Source: a bacterium (GTDB lineage: Bacteria; Planctomycetota; UBA11346). Taken from it: DNA of 7,544 bases. Location of the stretch: assembly GCA_020049615.1 (NCBI GenBank), contig JAIFKN010000151.1, positions 1 to 7,544 on the forward strand. Direction: 5' to 3'. The translations under genes and the position numbers were made by a program. Each line of letters begins with the position of its first letter. The first letter of the stretch is position 1. The notes beneath the pieces are model-generated. The model ran no database searches. It was not told where the DNA came from and saw nothing but the letters and a program-made list of their open reading frames with translations. Positions 1 to 6,229 of this stretch are shown here, piece by piece.

Positions 1-96
1 AACGCCGCAGCGACGGGATACTGGCGTCGTACGCCCCGTCGCGGAGGCGCCGAGCCCCTCCCCCGGCAAAGAGCGCTCGTCGGTCCCAGGGGGTCC

Positions 97-124
97 TTGG
101 CGCATTGGCTTGCTGTTGCATAGT
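97..124 (+). promoter_or_regulatory. Candidate promoter of the acyltransferase gene (possibly leaderless)
   Basis: A -35-like TTGGCG (97-102, 4/6 to consensus) is followed after 16 nt by a -10-like CATAGT (119-124, 4/6). The expected transcription start, about 7 nt after the -10, falls on the A of the ATG at 131. No Shine-Dalgarno sequence lies close to that ATG (the nearest purine run, around 88-93, is far too distant), so a leaderless mRNA is plausible. This is pattern matching only; such hexamers occur by chance. Confidence 0.3.
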
Positions 125-130
125 GCCGCG

Positions 131-1315
131 ATGCAGCCCGTCGTCGTCGCCGAGCCGTACCGCTTCGTCCCGCCGCACCGCGGCGGGTTCTGGCCGTGGC
201 TGTTCGGGCGCTGCCTGGTGCGGCGGAAGCTGCGCGACTTCGGCGTCGAACGGCTGGAGTTCCGCGGCGTCGAACGCCTGCGCGCCTCGTTCGCCGCCGG
301 CGCCGGGGTCATGCTGACGCCCAACCACTGCCGGCCCTGCGACCCGTTCATCATCCTCGCCCTGCTCGCCGCCGAGGGGCGCAGCGCCTACACCATGGCG
401 AGCTGGCACCTGTTCAAGCAGAGCTGGATGCAGACCTGGGTCCTGCGCCACGCCGGGGTGTTCAGCATCTACCGCGAGGGCCTCGACCGCGACTCCCTGC
501 GCCTCGCCATCGAGGTCCTGGCCGAGGCCAGGCGTCCCCTGGTGCTGTTCCCCGAAGGCGTGATCACGCGCGCCAACGACCGCCTCATCCACCTGATGGA
601 GGGCACCTCGTTCATCGCCCGCAACGCGGCCAAGACGCGCGGCGAGGGCGGGAAGGTCGTGGTGCACCCAGTGGCGATCCGCTACCTGCACGACGGCGAC
701 ACCGCCGCCGGCATCGCAGCCGTGCTGCTCGACATCGAACGCCGCCTGAGCTGGCGTCCGCGCCCCGACCTGCCCACCCTCGAGCGCATCGCCAAGGTCG
801 GCGCCGCGCTGCTCACGCTGAAGGAGCTGGAGCATCTCGGCGCGCAGCAGCCCGGCGACCTCGCCGACCGCATCGAGCGCCTGACCGACCACCTGCTGGT
901 CCCGCTCGAGGCCGAGTGGCTGAAGGGCAAGCGCGAGGACGGCGTGGTCGCGCGGGTGAAGAGCATCCGCACCGCCGTGGTGCCCGAGCTGGCGGCCGGC
1001 GAGCTGCCCGAGGCCGAACGCGCGCGGCGCTGGCGCCAGCTCGAGGACTGCTACCTCGCCCAGCAGCTGTCGCTCTACCCGCGCGGCTACCTCGACGATG
1101 CCACGCCCGAGCGCCTGCTCGAGACGGTCGAACGCTTCGAGGAGGACCTCACCGACGACGCTCGCATCCACCGCCCGATCCGCGCCATCGTCGAGGTCGG
1201 CGAAGCCATCCCGGTGTCGGCGCAGCGCGAGCGCGGCGCCGCCGGCGATCCGCTGATGGACGCGGTTCGCACGCGCATCGAGGCGATGCTGGCGACGACG
1301 CGGAGGACCGCGTGA
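131..1315 (+). CDS. PlsC-type 1-acyl-sn-glycerol-3-phosphate acyltransferase family protein with C-terminal extension
   Basis: This is a membrane-associated acyltransferase of the PlsC/LPLAT superfamily, expected to transfer an acyl chain to lysophosphatidate or a related lyso-lipid in phospholipid synthesis or remodelling. Counting from the ATG at 131 (394 aa), the family motifs appear in order. They are the catalytic NHx4D block (N65, H66, D71 in TPNHCRPCDPF), a motif II-like GVFSIYREG (about 109-117), motif III FPEG (140-143) and motif IV VHPVAIRYL (about 178-186). The remaining ~200 residues form a helical, charged extension not found in a minimal PlsC of about 240 aa. I recognise no domain in it. 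A TTG at 110 would add seven residues. I prefer ATG 131 because it fits the -10 placement, though neither start has a convincing ribosome binding site. The exact acceptor lipid cannot be read from sequence, so I give no gene symbol. Confidence 0.9.
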   Translation: MQPVVVAEPYRFVPPHRGGFWPWLFGRCLVRRKLRDFGVERLEFRGVERLRASFAAGAGVMLTPNHCRPCDPFIILALLAAEGRSAYTMASWHLFKQSWMQTWVLRHAGVFSIYREGLDRDSLRLAIEVLAEARRPLVLFPEGVITRANDRLIHLMEGTSFIARNAAKTRGEGGKVVVHPVAIRYLHDGDTAAGIAAVLLDIERRLSWRPRPDLPTLERIAKVGAALLTLKELEHLGAQQPGDLADRIERLTDHLLVPLEAEWLKGKREDGVVARVKSIRTAVVPELAAGELPEAERARRWRQLEDCYLAQQLSLYPRGYLDDATPERLLETVERFEEDLTDDARIHRPIRAIVEVGEAIPVSAQRERGAAGDPLMDAVRTRIEAMLATTRRTA

Positions 1316-1331
1316 TCCCCGGGGTTCTTTC

Positions 1332-1414
1332 ACAGGAGGCACAGAGGCACAGAGGCTCGAGGAGGGCGAGCCCCCTGCCGCCTCCTCGAACCTCTGTGTC
1401 TCTGTACCTCCTGT
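1332..1414. repeat. Long imperfect palindrome (REP/MITE-like intergenic element)
   Basis: Two 34-nt arms, 1332-1365 and 1381-1414, are reverse complements at 31 of 34 positions, with a 15-nt spacer (1366-1380). Each arm has an internal period: the left arm carries ACAGAGG twice in tandem (1341-1347 and 1349-1355) after an ACAGGAGG start. One of the three mismatches would be a G-U wobble in RNA. The element fills most of the 115-nt gap between the acyltransferase stop and the PAP2 start, ending 16 nt before that ATG. No T-run follows, so it is not a standard intrinsic terminator. Purine-rich CACAGAGG-type palindromes recur as dispersed repeats in several bacterial genomes, to my recollection; I could not check copy number here. 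Confidence 0.75.
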
Positions 1415-1430
1415 CTCTCGACGGTGTGCC

Positions 1431-2150
1431 ATGAAGTGGCTGCTGCTGGCGGTGCTCGCCGCCACCCTGGTCGGATTGTGCTGGCTGCTGGCGCAGGCCG
1501 GTCAGGCGGCGCCGGGCAGCGCGCTGGCCGCGCCGTGGGTGCACTGGGCCGGACGCGGGGCGCTGGTCGCCGCGGCGCTCGGCGCGTGGTTCCTCACCCA
1601 GTCGATGATTTCGGCCCGCCCACCGGTGACCGGCGCGGTCGGCGACCTCGTCCATGACCTCACCGCCGGGCTCAACGCTGGCCTGCAGGCCAACCCGAAG
1701 GCCGCCGACCGTCTGCTCATCGCCTCGTCGCTGGGCATCGACATCTTCGGCCTGACCCTGATCGGCAGCGGCCTGTTCGGGCCGACCCTGCGACCATTCG
1801 TCGCCTTGATGCTGCTGTTCCTGTTCCGCCAGCTGTGCCAGGCCTGCTGCGCCCTGCCGGCGCCGACCGGCATCATCTGGCGCCATCCCGGCAGCCCGTC
1901 GCTGCTGGTGACCTACGGCGTGGGCAACGACTTCTTCATCAGCGGCCACACCGCCATCGCCGTGCTCGGCGCCTGCTGGGCGTGGAGCGTGCTGCCGTGG
2001 TGGGCCGCGATCATCGCCACCGCCATGGCCGTCGGCGAGGCGGTCACCGTCCTCGTCCTGCGCGCGCACTGGACCATGGACGTGCTCGCCGCCATCACTG
2101 CCGCCTGGTGCGCGTGGGCGCTGGCCGGCCGGATCTGCATCGGGTTCTAG
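1431..2150 (+). CDS. PAP2-superfamily (PAP2_C / sphingomyelin-synthase-like) membrane lipid phosphatase or phosphotransferase
   Basis: This is a 239-aa polytopic inner-membrane protein. Hydrophobic segments lie at about 2-22, 42-60, 97-116, 122-142, 173-192, 193-212 and 216-232. The catalytic signature matches the PAP2_C branch: FFISGHT (H173 in SGHT) and RAHWTMDVL (H213 and D217, spaced by four as in the H-x3-D of sphingomyelin synthases). The family works through a phospho-histidine intermediate, either hydrolysing a lipid phosphate or moving a phosphate headgroup between lipids. Which reaction applies is not decidable from sequence. The ATG at 1431 is the natural start, as it opens directly into the first membrane segment. 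No Shine-Dalgarno is evident upstream, where the palindrome ends 16 nt away. It lies between an acyltransferase and a TesA-like hydrolase, supporting a lipid role. Confidence 0.85.
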   Translation: MKWLLLAVLAATLVGLCWLLAQAGQAAPGSALAAPWVHWAGRGALVAAALGAWFLTQSMISARPPVTGAVGDLVHDLTAGLNAGLQANPKAADRLLIASSLGIDIFGLTLIGSGLFGPTLRPFVALMLLFLFRQLCQACCALPAPTGIIWRHPGSPSLLVTYGVGNDFFISGHTAIAVLGACWAWSVLPWWAAIIATAMAVGEAVTVLVLRAHWTMDVLAAITAAWCAWALAGRICIGF

Positions 2151-2157
2151 GCCATCG

Positions 2158-2188
2158 TTGATGACGCGCCCGCAGGCCGCCCTAGGCT
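2158..2188 (+). promoter_or_regulatory. Candidate promoter of the tesA-ybbA-ybbP unit (possibly leaderless)
   Basis: TTGATG (2158-2163, 4/6 to -35) and TAGGCT (2183-2188, fitting TAnnnT) stand 19 nt apart, a rather long spacer. The start site predicted from the -10 coincides with the GTG at 2195. There is no ribosome binding site before that GTG, which again would fit a leaderless message. Weak evidence; transcription could equally come from further upstream through the PAP2 gene. Confidence 0.25.
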
Positions 2189-2194
2189 GCCAGC

Positions 2195-2797
2195 GTGGCC
2201 GCCCGCCTGCTCTGCCTGCTCGCCCTGGTCCTCGCGCTGCGCGCCGAGAGCGTGGTGTTCCTCGGCGATTCGATCACCGCCGGCTACGGCCTCACCGCCG
2301 AGCAAGCCTATCCCGCCCTGGTCGGTCCGCAGCTGCCCGGCTGGACGGTGGTCAACGCCGGCGTCTCGGGCGACACCAGCGCCGGTGGCCTGCGCCGTCT
2401 CGACTGGCTGCTGAAGGGCAGGCCGCGGATCGTGGTCATCGCCCTGGGCGCGAACGACGGCCTGCGCGGCCTGCCGGTCGAACGGCTGGAGGCCAACCTG
2501 CGCGCCATGGTCGCCAAGGTGCGCGCCGCCGGCGCCACGCCGCTGCTCATCGGCATGCGCATGCCCAGGAACCTCGGCCCGGCCTACACCGCCGCCTTCG
2601 ACGGCCTCTACCCGCGCCTGTCCGCCGAGCTCGCCGTGCCGCTGCTGCCGTTCCTACTCGACGGCGTCGCCCTCGATCCTGTGCTCAACCAGTCCGACCT
2701 CATCCATCCCAACGCCAAGGGCCAGCAGATCATCGCCGCGAAGGTCGCGGCGTGGTTGAAGCCGCTGCTGCCGGCGGCCAGCGGACAGCAGCCATGA
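2195..2797 (+). CDS. tesA: TesA-like secreted GDSL/SGNH esterase (acyl-CoA thioesterase I / lysophospholipase L1 type)
   Basis: This is a 200-aa SGNH hydrolase, cleaving thioester or carboxyl-ester bonds of acyl lipids, probably in the periplasm. The start must be the GTG at 2195: an in-frame TAG at 2183-2185 closes the frame just upstream, and later starts would cut the signal peptide. Residues 1-17 form a short signal peptide (hydrophobic LLCLLALVLAL, then a plausible cleavage ALRA|ES). All four SGNH blocks are present: FLGDSITAGYGL (Ser26), AGVSGDTS (Gly59), LGANDGLRG (Asn87) and SDLIHPN (Asp168, His171). The stretches around blocks III and V resemble E. coli TesA closely (NDGLRG, PLLPF, IHPN). 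Its stop overlaps the next start as ATGA, giving translational coupling to the ABC ATPase, and the tesA-ybbA-ybbP association is known from E. coli. Natural substrate is unknown. Confidence 0.92.
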   Translation: MAARLLCLLALVLALRAESVVFLGDSITAGYGLTAEQAYPALVGPQLPGWTVVNAGVSGDTSAGGLRRLDWLLKGRPRIVVIALGANDGLRGLPVERLEANLRAMVAKVRAAGATPLLIGMRMPRNLGPAYTAAFDGLYPRLSAELAVPLLPFLLDGVALDPVLNQSDLIHPNAKGQQIIAAKVAAWLKPLLPAASGQQP

Positions 2798-3457
2798 CCC
2801 TCTCGGCGCACGGACTCGGCCGCGACTACCCGACCCCGCACGGGACCATCACCGTGCTTGACGACGTCGACCTCGACCTCGCGGCCGGCGAGACCCTCGC
2901 CATCGTCGGACCAAGCGGCTCGGGCAAGAGCACGCTGCTCGGCCTGCTCGCCGGCCTCGACCCGGCCGAGCCGGGGCCGCGTCACATTGGAGGGCCGCGA
3001 CCTCGCGACCATGAGCGACGCCGAAGCCAGCGCCTTCCGCGGCCGCCGCATGGGCTTCGTCTTCCAGAGCCACCGCCTGCTGCCGGCGTTGACCGCGCAG
3101 GAGAACGTGCAGGCGCCGCTCGATCTGGCCGGGGCGCCCGACGCAGCGCAGCGCTCCCGCGCCTGGCTGGCCAAGGTCGGGCTGGAGGGCCGCCACGACC
3201 ACCGGCCGCGCCAGCTGTCGGGCGGCGAGCAGCAGCGCGTGGCGGTGGCCCGCGCCCTGGCCCACGATCCCGCCATCGTCTTCGCCGACGAGCCGACCGG
3301 CTCGCTCGACCGCCGCACCGGCACCGTCCTTGCCGACCTGCTGTTCCAGCTCGCCGCCGGCAACCGCACCACCCTGGTGCTGGTCACGCACGACGAGCAG
3401 CTGGCCGCGCGCTGCGGCCGCATCGTGCACATGGGCGACGGCCGCATCGTACCATGA
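2794..3457 (+). CDS. ybbA: ABC transporter ATP-binding protein, YbbA/LolD type, frameshifted as given
   Basis: This is the ATPase subunit of the YbbAP transporter, cytoplasmic, driving the permease encoded next. The ATG at 2794 overlaps the tesA stop (ATGA). The reading frame breaks at the GGGG run 2973-2976: removing one G joins the two halves into a 220-aa protein of normal family length. In the corrected protein the motifs run in order. They are Walker A GPSGSGKST (39-47), Q-loop FQ (Q91), signature LSGGEQQ (141-147), Walker B IVFADEP (161-167, D165, E166), D-loop SLD (170-172) and H-loop H199. As written, the original frame has no stop and runs on into ybbP. All motifs downstream of the break are intact, so a sequencing or assembly error, or a very recent mutation, is likelier than an old pseudogene. 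Its TGA overlaps the ybbP ATG. Confidence 0.88.
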
Positions 3458-5970
3458 TCGCCCTGGCCTGGCGCCTGCTGTGGGGCCGTCCGGCGCTGGC
3501 CTGGCTGGCCCTGGCCTGCATCGCGGTCGGCGTGGCCGCGCGCGGCACCGTCTCGGGCTCGGTGACGGCGGTCGAGCGGCACCTCGCCGCCCAGGCGCGC
3601 GAGCTGCTCGCCGCCGACGTCGAGGTCTCGTCGTCGCGGCCGCTCGACGAGACGGTGCGCCTGGCCCTGGCCGCGGCCCTGCCGCCCGGCGCGCGCACCG
3701 CCGAGGCGCGCAGCCTCACCGCCATGGCCACCGCCGGCGAGGCCGCGGTGCTGTGCGACGTGCAGGCCGGCGGGCCGGGCTGGCCGCTGGCCGGCCGCCT
3801 GGCCGGCGAACCGGCCGGCAGCGAGACCGCGCTGGGCGGGCCGGTGCCCGCGGTGCTGGTCGAGGCCGACCTGCTGCCGCGCCTGGGCGTGCAGGTCGGG
3901 GATGAGCTGCGTCTGGGCGGCGGCGCCTTCCGCATCGCCGGCACCATCGCCGCCGAGCCCGGGGCCGGCGCCAGCCCCTTCCGCTTCGGTCCGCGCGTCC
4001 ACGCCGCGCTCGCCGACCTCGACGCCGCCGGCCTGGCCGGCGACGGGGTGCGCGCCCGCCACCTGCTGCTGGCGCTGCTGCCGGATCCGTCCACGGCCGA
4101 GGAGGTCGCCACGCGCCTGCGCCGCGAGCTGGCCCTGCCCGCCGATGAGGCCGAGGGCATGGGCGCCGGCCCGAGCCAGGCGCCGGTACGGGTGCGTTCC
4201 AGCGGCGACGCGGCACGGCAGGGCGCGCGCGCCGCCGGCCGCGCCGCCGACCTGCTGCGCATCGTCGCGCTGTTCGCCCTCGCCCTCGGCGCCCTCGGGG
4301 TGGCCGCCCTGGCCAACGGCATGATGCGCGCCCAGGCCGACGATCTGGCGGTGCTGCGCGTGCTCGGCGCCACCGGCCGGCGCGCCGCCGGCGTCTTCGC
4401 CCTGCAGGCCGCGCTGGTCGGCGCCGCTGGCGGCGCGCTCGGCACGCTGCTCGGCTGCCTGTTGGCGTTGGCGGCCGGCGCGGCGATGGGCGTGCCGCCG
4501 GCCTGGCCGCATGCCGGCGACGTCGCCCTCGGCGTCGGCCTCGGCACCGCCGCCGCGCTCGCCGCCGCCATCCTGCCGGCCCTGGCCCTGGCGCGCATGG
4601 CACCGCTGGCGGTGCTGCGCGGCGAGGCGCCCGGGCCGGTGCCGCGCGGCGCGGCGCTGCTGGTCCTGCTGCTGGTGCTGGCCCTCGCCGCGACCGCCGC
4701 CGGGATCGAGGCCCGCTCGTGGCAGCGCGGCCCGCTCATCGCCGGGGCTGCCGTCCTCGTCGCCCTGCTCATGGCCGGCTTCGGCCGCCTGGTCCTGCCG
4801 CTGGTCTCGCGGCTGCGGCCGCGCGCCTTCGCCGTGCGCCACGGCCTCTCCAACCTCGCTCGGCCGGAGCGCCGACCGCTCGCCCTGGTCATCGCGCTCG
4901 GCCTCGCCGCCGCGCTGGGCGGAGCGCTGCTGGTTTTACGCAGCAGCTTCGACGCTGAACTGGCGCCGGGCCGCCTCGCCGCCAAGCCGAGCTTCTTCGT
5001 CATCGACCTGCAGGACGACCAGCGCGAGGCCTTCGCCGCCAGCCTCGCCGCCCGCGGACTGGCGCCCAACCTGCGGCCGCAGGTGCGTGGCCGGCTGAAA
5101 GCCATCGACGGAGCCGATGCCGCCGCCCTGCCGGTCGGAGCGACGCGCGAGGCCGAGCGCGCAGCCCATTTCCGCCGCCGCGAGCAGAACCTGACCTGGG
5201 CCGCCGCTCCCGGTCCTGGCGAGATCCTGGTCGCCGGACGCTGGCCGGCCCAGGCCGGCGAATGCGCGGTGCAGGACCGCTGGGCCGAGACCGTCGGCGT
5301 GCGCCTCGGCTCGCGCCTGACCTTCGACGTGCAGGGTGTCGCGGTCGAGGCGGTGGTCACCGGCCTGCGCCGCATCGACTGGTGGACCATGCAGCCGAAC
5401 TTCTTCATCAGCCTGCATCCCGACGCCCTCGCCGACGCCCCGGCGGTGTGGCTGGGCACCATCCCGAGCGTGCCGGCGGAACAGCGGCGCGGCCTCGCCG
5501 CCGAGGTGGCGCGCAGCTTCCCCAACGTCTCGCTGATCGACATCAGCGTGGCGGCCGAGGCCGTGCGCAGCGGCATCGACCGCGCCGCCGCCGCCGTCGC
5601 CGCCATCGCCGCCATCGCCCTGCTCGCCGGCCTGGCGGTGGTCGCCGGCACCGCCGCGGCCGGGTCGCGCGAGCGGCGCGGCGAGGCGGCGCTGATCCGC
5701 GCCATCGGCGGCACCGCCGGCACCGTCGCCCTGGCGGTGGCGGTGGAATTCGCTGCCGCCGCGCTGCCGGCAGCGCTGCTCGGCGCGCTGGCCGGCGTGG
5801 GGGGCGGCGCGCTGCTCGCCGGCGGCATGCTCGACGCCGACGTGATGGTACCTTGGAGCCAGCTCGCCGCGCTGATCGCCGTTCTGGCGCTGGCGGCGGC
5901 CGGCACAGCGCTGCTCACCGCCCGCCAGGCCTGGCGCGTGCCGCCGCTGGCGGCGCTGCGCGAGGAATAG
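3454..5970 (+). CDS. ybbP: ABC transporter permease YbbP (FtsX/MacB-fold, mechanotransmission class)
   Basis: This is an 838-aa inner-membrane permease with ten predicted membrane helices: about 12-30, 267-288, 314-344, 357-381, 400-420, 427-450, 476-495, 711-736, 754-790 and 804-823. Two large periplasmic domains sit at about 31-266 and 496-705. This duplicated FtsX layout and length match E. coli YbbP (about 804 aa). Several blocks read as orthologous: FVIDLQ after TM7, REQNLTW, VAGRWP and RRIDWWTMQPNFF. With YbbA it forms an ABC complex thought to transmit force or extract hydrophobic molecules rather than form a simple channel. Placement directly after a TesA-like enzyme suggests lipid presentation to that hydrolase (inference). 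The start ATG overlaps the ybbA stop. Codon choice is extremely GC-rich, which leaves long spurious open frames on the opposite strand. Confidence 0.93.
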   Translation: MIALAWRLLWGRPALAWLALACIAVGVAARGTVSGSVTAVERHLAAQARELLAADVEVSSSRPLDETVRLALAAALPPGARTAEARSLTAMATAGEAAVLCDVQAGGPGWPLAGRLAGEPAGSETALGGPVPAVLVEADLLPRLGVQVGDELRLGGGAFRIAGTIAAEPGAGASPFRFGPRVHAALADLDAAGLAGDGVRARHLLLALLPDPSTAEEVATRLRRELALPADEAEGMGAGPSQAPVRVRSSGDAARQGARAAGRAADLLRIVALFALALGALGVAALANGMMRAQADDLAVLRVLGATGRRAAGVFALQAALVGAAGGALGTLLGCLLALAAGAAMGVPPAWPHAGDVALGVGLGTAAALAAAILPALALARMAPLAVLRGEAPGPVPRGAALLVLLLVLALAATAAGIEARSWQRGPLIAGAAVLVALLMAGFGRLVLPLVSRLRPRAFAVRHGLSNLARPERRPLALVIALGLAAALGGALLVLRSSFDAELAPGRLAAKPSFFVIDLQDDQREAFAASLAARGLAPNLRPQVRGRLKAIDGADAAALPVGATREAERAAHFRRREQNLTWAAAPGPGEILVAGRWPAQAGECAVQDRWAETVGVRLGSRLTFDVQGVAVEAVVTGLRRIDWWTMQPNFFISLHPDALADAPAVWLGTIPSVPAEQRRGLAAEVARSFPNVSLIDISVAAEAVRSGIDRAAAAVAAIAAIALLAGLAVVAGTAAAGSRERRGEAALIRAIGGTAGTVALAVAVEFAAAALPAALLGALAGVGGGALLAGGMLDADVMVPWSQLAALIAVLALAAAGTALLTARQAWRVPPLAALREE

Positions 5971-6010
5971 CCAGGATACGGAACTACGTCCGCAGTCGGG
6001 ATCCGTAGCC

Positions 6011-6037
6011 TTGACATGGCCGGAACACGCGAAAACT
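6011..6037 (+). promoter_or_regulatory. Candidate promoter of tRNA-Asn
   Basis: A perfect -35 hexamer TTGACA stands at 6011-6016, in the gap between ybbP and the tRNA. The best -10-like match, AAAACT at 6032-6037 (3/6), is poor and only 15 nt away; other registers are no better. The position, some 45 nt before the tRNA 5' end, is right for a stable-RNA promoter. The -35 is convincing; the -10 is not. Confidence 0.4.
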
Positions 6038-6060
6038 GTTCCCCCTCTGCAAGGCGTCAT

Positions 6061-6135
6061 TCCCTGGTAGCTCAGTGGTAGAGCAGTTGACTGTTAATCA
6101 ATTGGTCGGAGGTTCGAATCCTCCCCGGGGAGCCA
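6061..6135 (+). tRNA. tRNA-Asn (anticodon GTT)
   Basis: The full cloverleaf can be drawn. The acceptor stem pairs TCCCTGG (6061-6067) with CCGGGGA (6125-6131), with one T-G wobble. The anticodon stem TTGA/TCAA closes a seven-base loop CTGTTAA carrying GTT, which reads asparagine codons. The T stem GGAGG (6108-6112) and CCTCC (6120-6124) closes TTCGAAT. The discriminator is G6132 and the CCA tail (6133-6135) is encoded. The gene is intact, as expected where an element integrates at a tRNA 3' end and restores the sequence. An integrase gene converges on it from the right. Confidence 0.97.
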
Positions 6136-6137
6136 CA

Positions 6138-6173
6138 CTATAACCCGCGTCTCTGACGCGGGTTATAGCTTTT
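6138..6173 (+). terminator. Intrinsic terminator of tRNA-Asn
   Basis: A perfect 14-bp stem (6138-6151 with 6155-6168) with a three-base TCT loop is followed by CTTTT (6169-6173). It begins two bases after the tRNA CCA end, so it most simply ends tRNA transcription. Read from the other strand, the hairpin is followed by TGTGG rather than a T-run, so it should not efficiently stop integrase transcripts coming from the right. Confidence 0.85.
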
Positions 6174-6207
6174 CTGAGGGGCGCCAAAAGGGGTCGAGAA
6201 ACGGCTT

Positions 6208-6227
6208 GGGTATGAAGCCGGGTATGA
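6208..6227. repeat. Short direct repeat GGGTATGA x2, candidate integrase arm-type site
   Basis: GGGTATGA occurs at 6208-6215 and again at 6220-6227, a 12-nt period, ending just before the integrase stop codon and within 100 nt of the tRNA. Tyrosine recombinases often bind short direct repeats flanking the crossover core, so these could be arm sites. Two 8-mers may also be chance, and no third copy was seen nearby. Confidence 0.3.
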
Positions 6228-6229
6228 GA

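Noticed and set aside
1341..1355. Tandem ACAGAGG units considered as a CRISPR or VNTR array
   Set aside because: Only two units per arm, no spacers, and the symmetry is inverted rather than directly repeated.
1149..2069. 306-residue minus-strand open frame covering the palindrome and the PAP2 gene
   Set aside because: Compositionally biased and opposite two well-supported genes; no motif or start signal.
2158..2793. N-terminal part of a 1270-residue frame beginning at ATG 2158
   Set aside because: In this stretch the frame is Arg/Pro-rich noise over the TesA-like gene, which has a signal peptide and all SGNH blocks in another frame.
2608..4842. 744-residue minus-strand open frame opposite tesA, ybbA and ybbP
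   Set aside because: Low-complexity Gly/Ala/Gln/Arg translation with no recognisable domain; shadow of the coding strand genes.
5974..6010. Stem-loop after ybbP (TACGGA 5977-5982 with TCCGTA 6002-6007, extended by GG/CC past a mismatch)
   Set aside because: 19-nt loop, no T-run afterwards and it abuts the -35 of the tRNA; not a credible intrinsic terminator.
3384..6017. 877-residue open frame on the minus strand opposite ybbP
   Set aside because: Ala/Arg/Ser/Pro-rich translation with no motif, directly opposite a convincing permease. GC-rich third positions remove stops from antisense frames.
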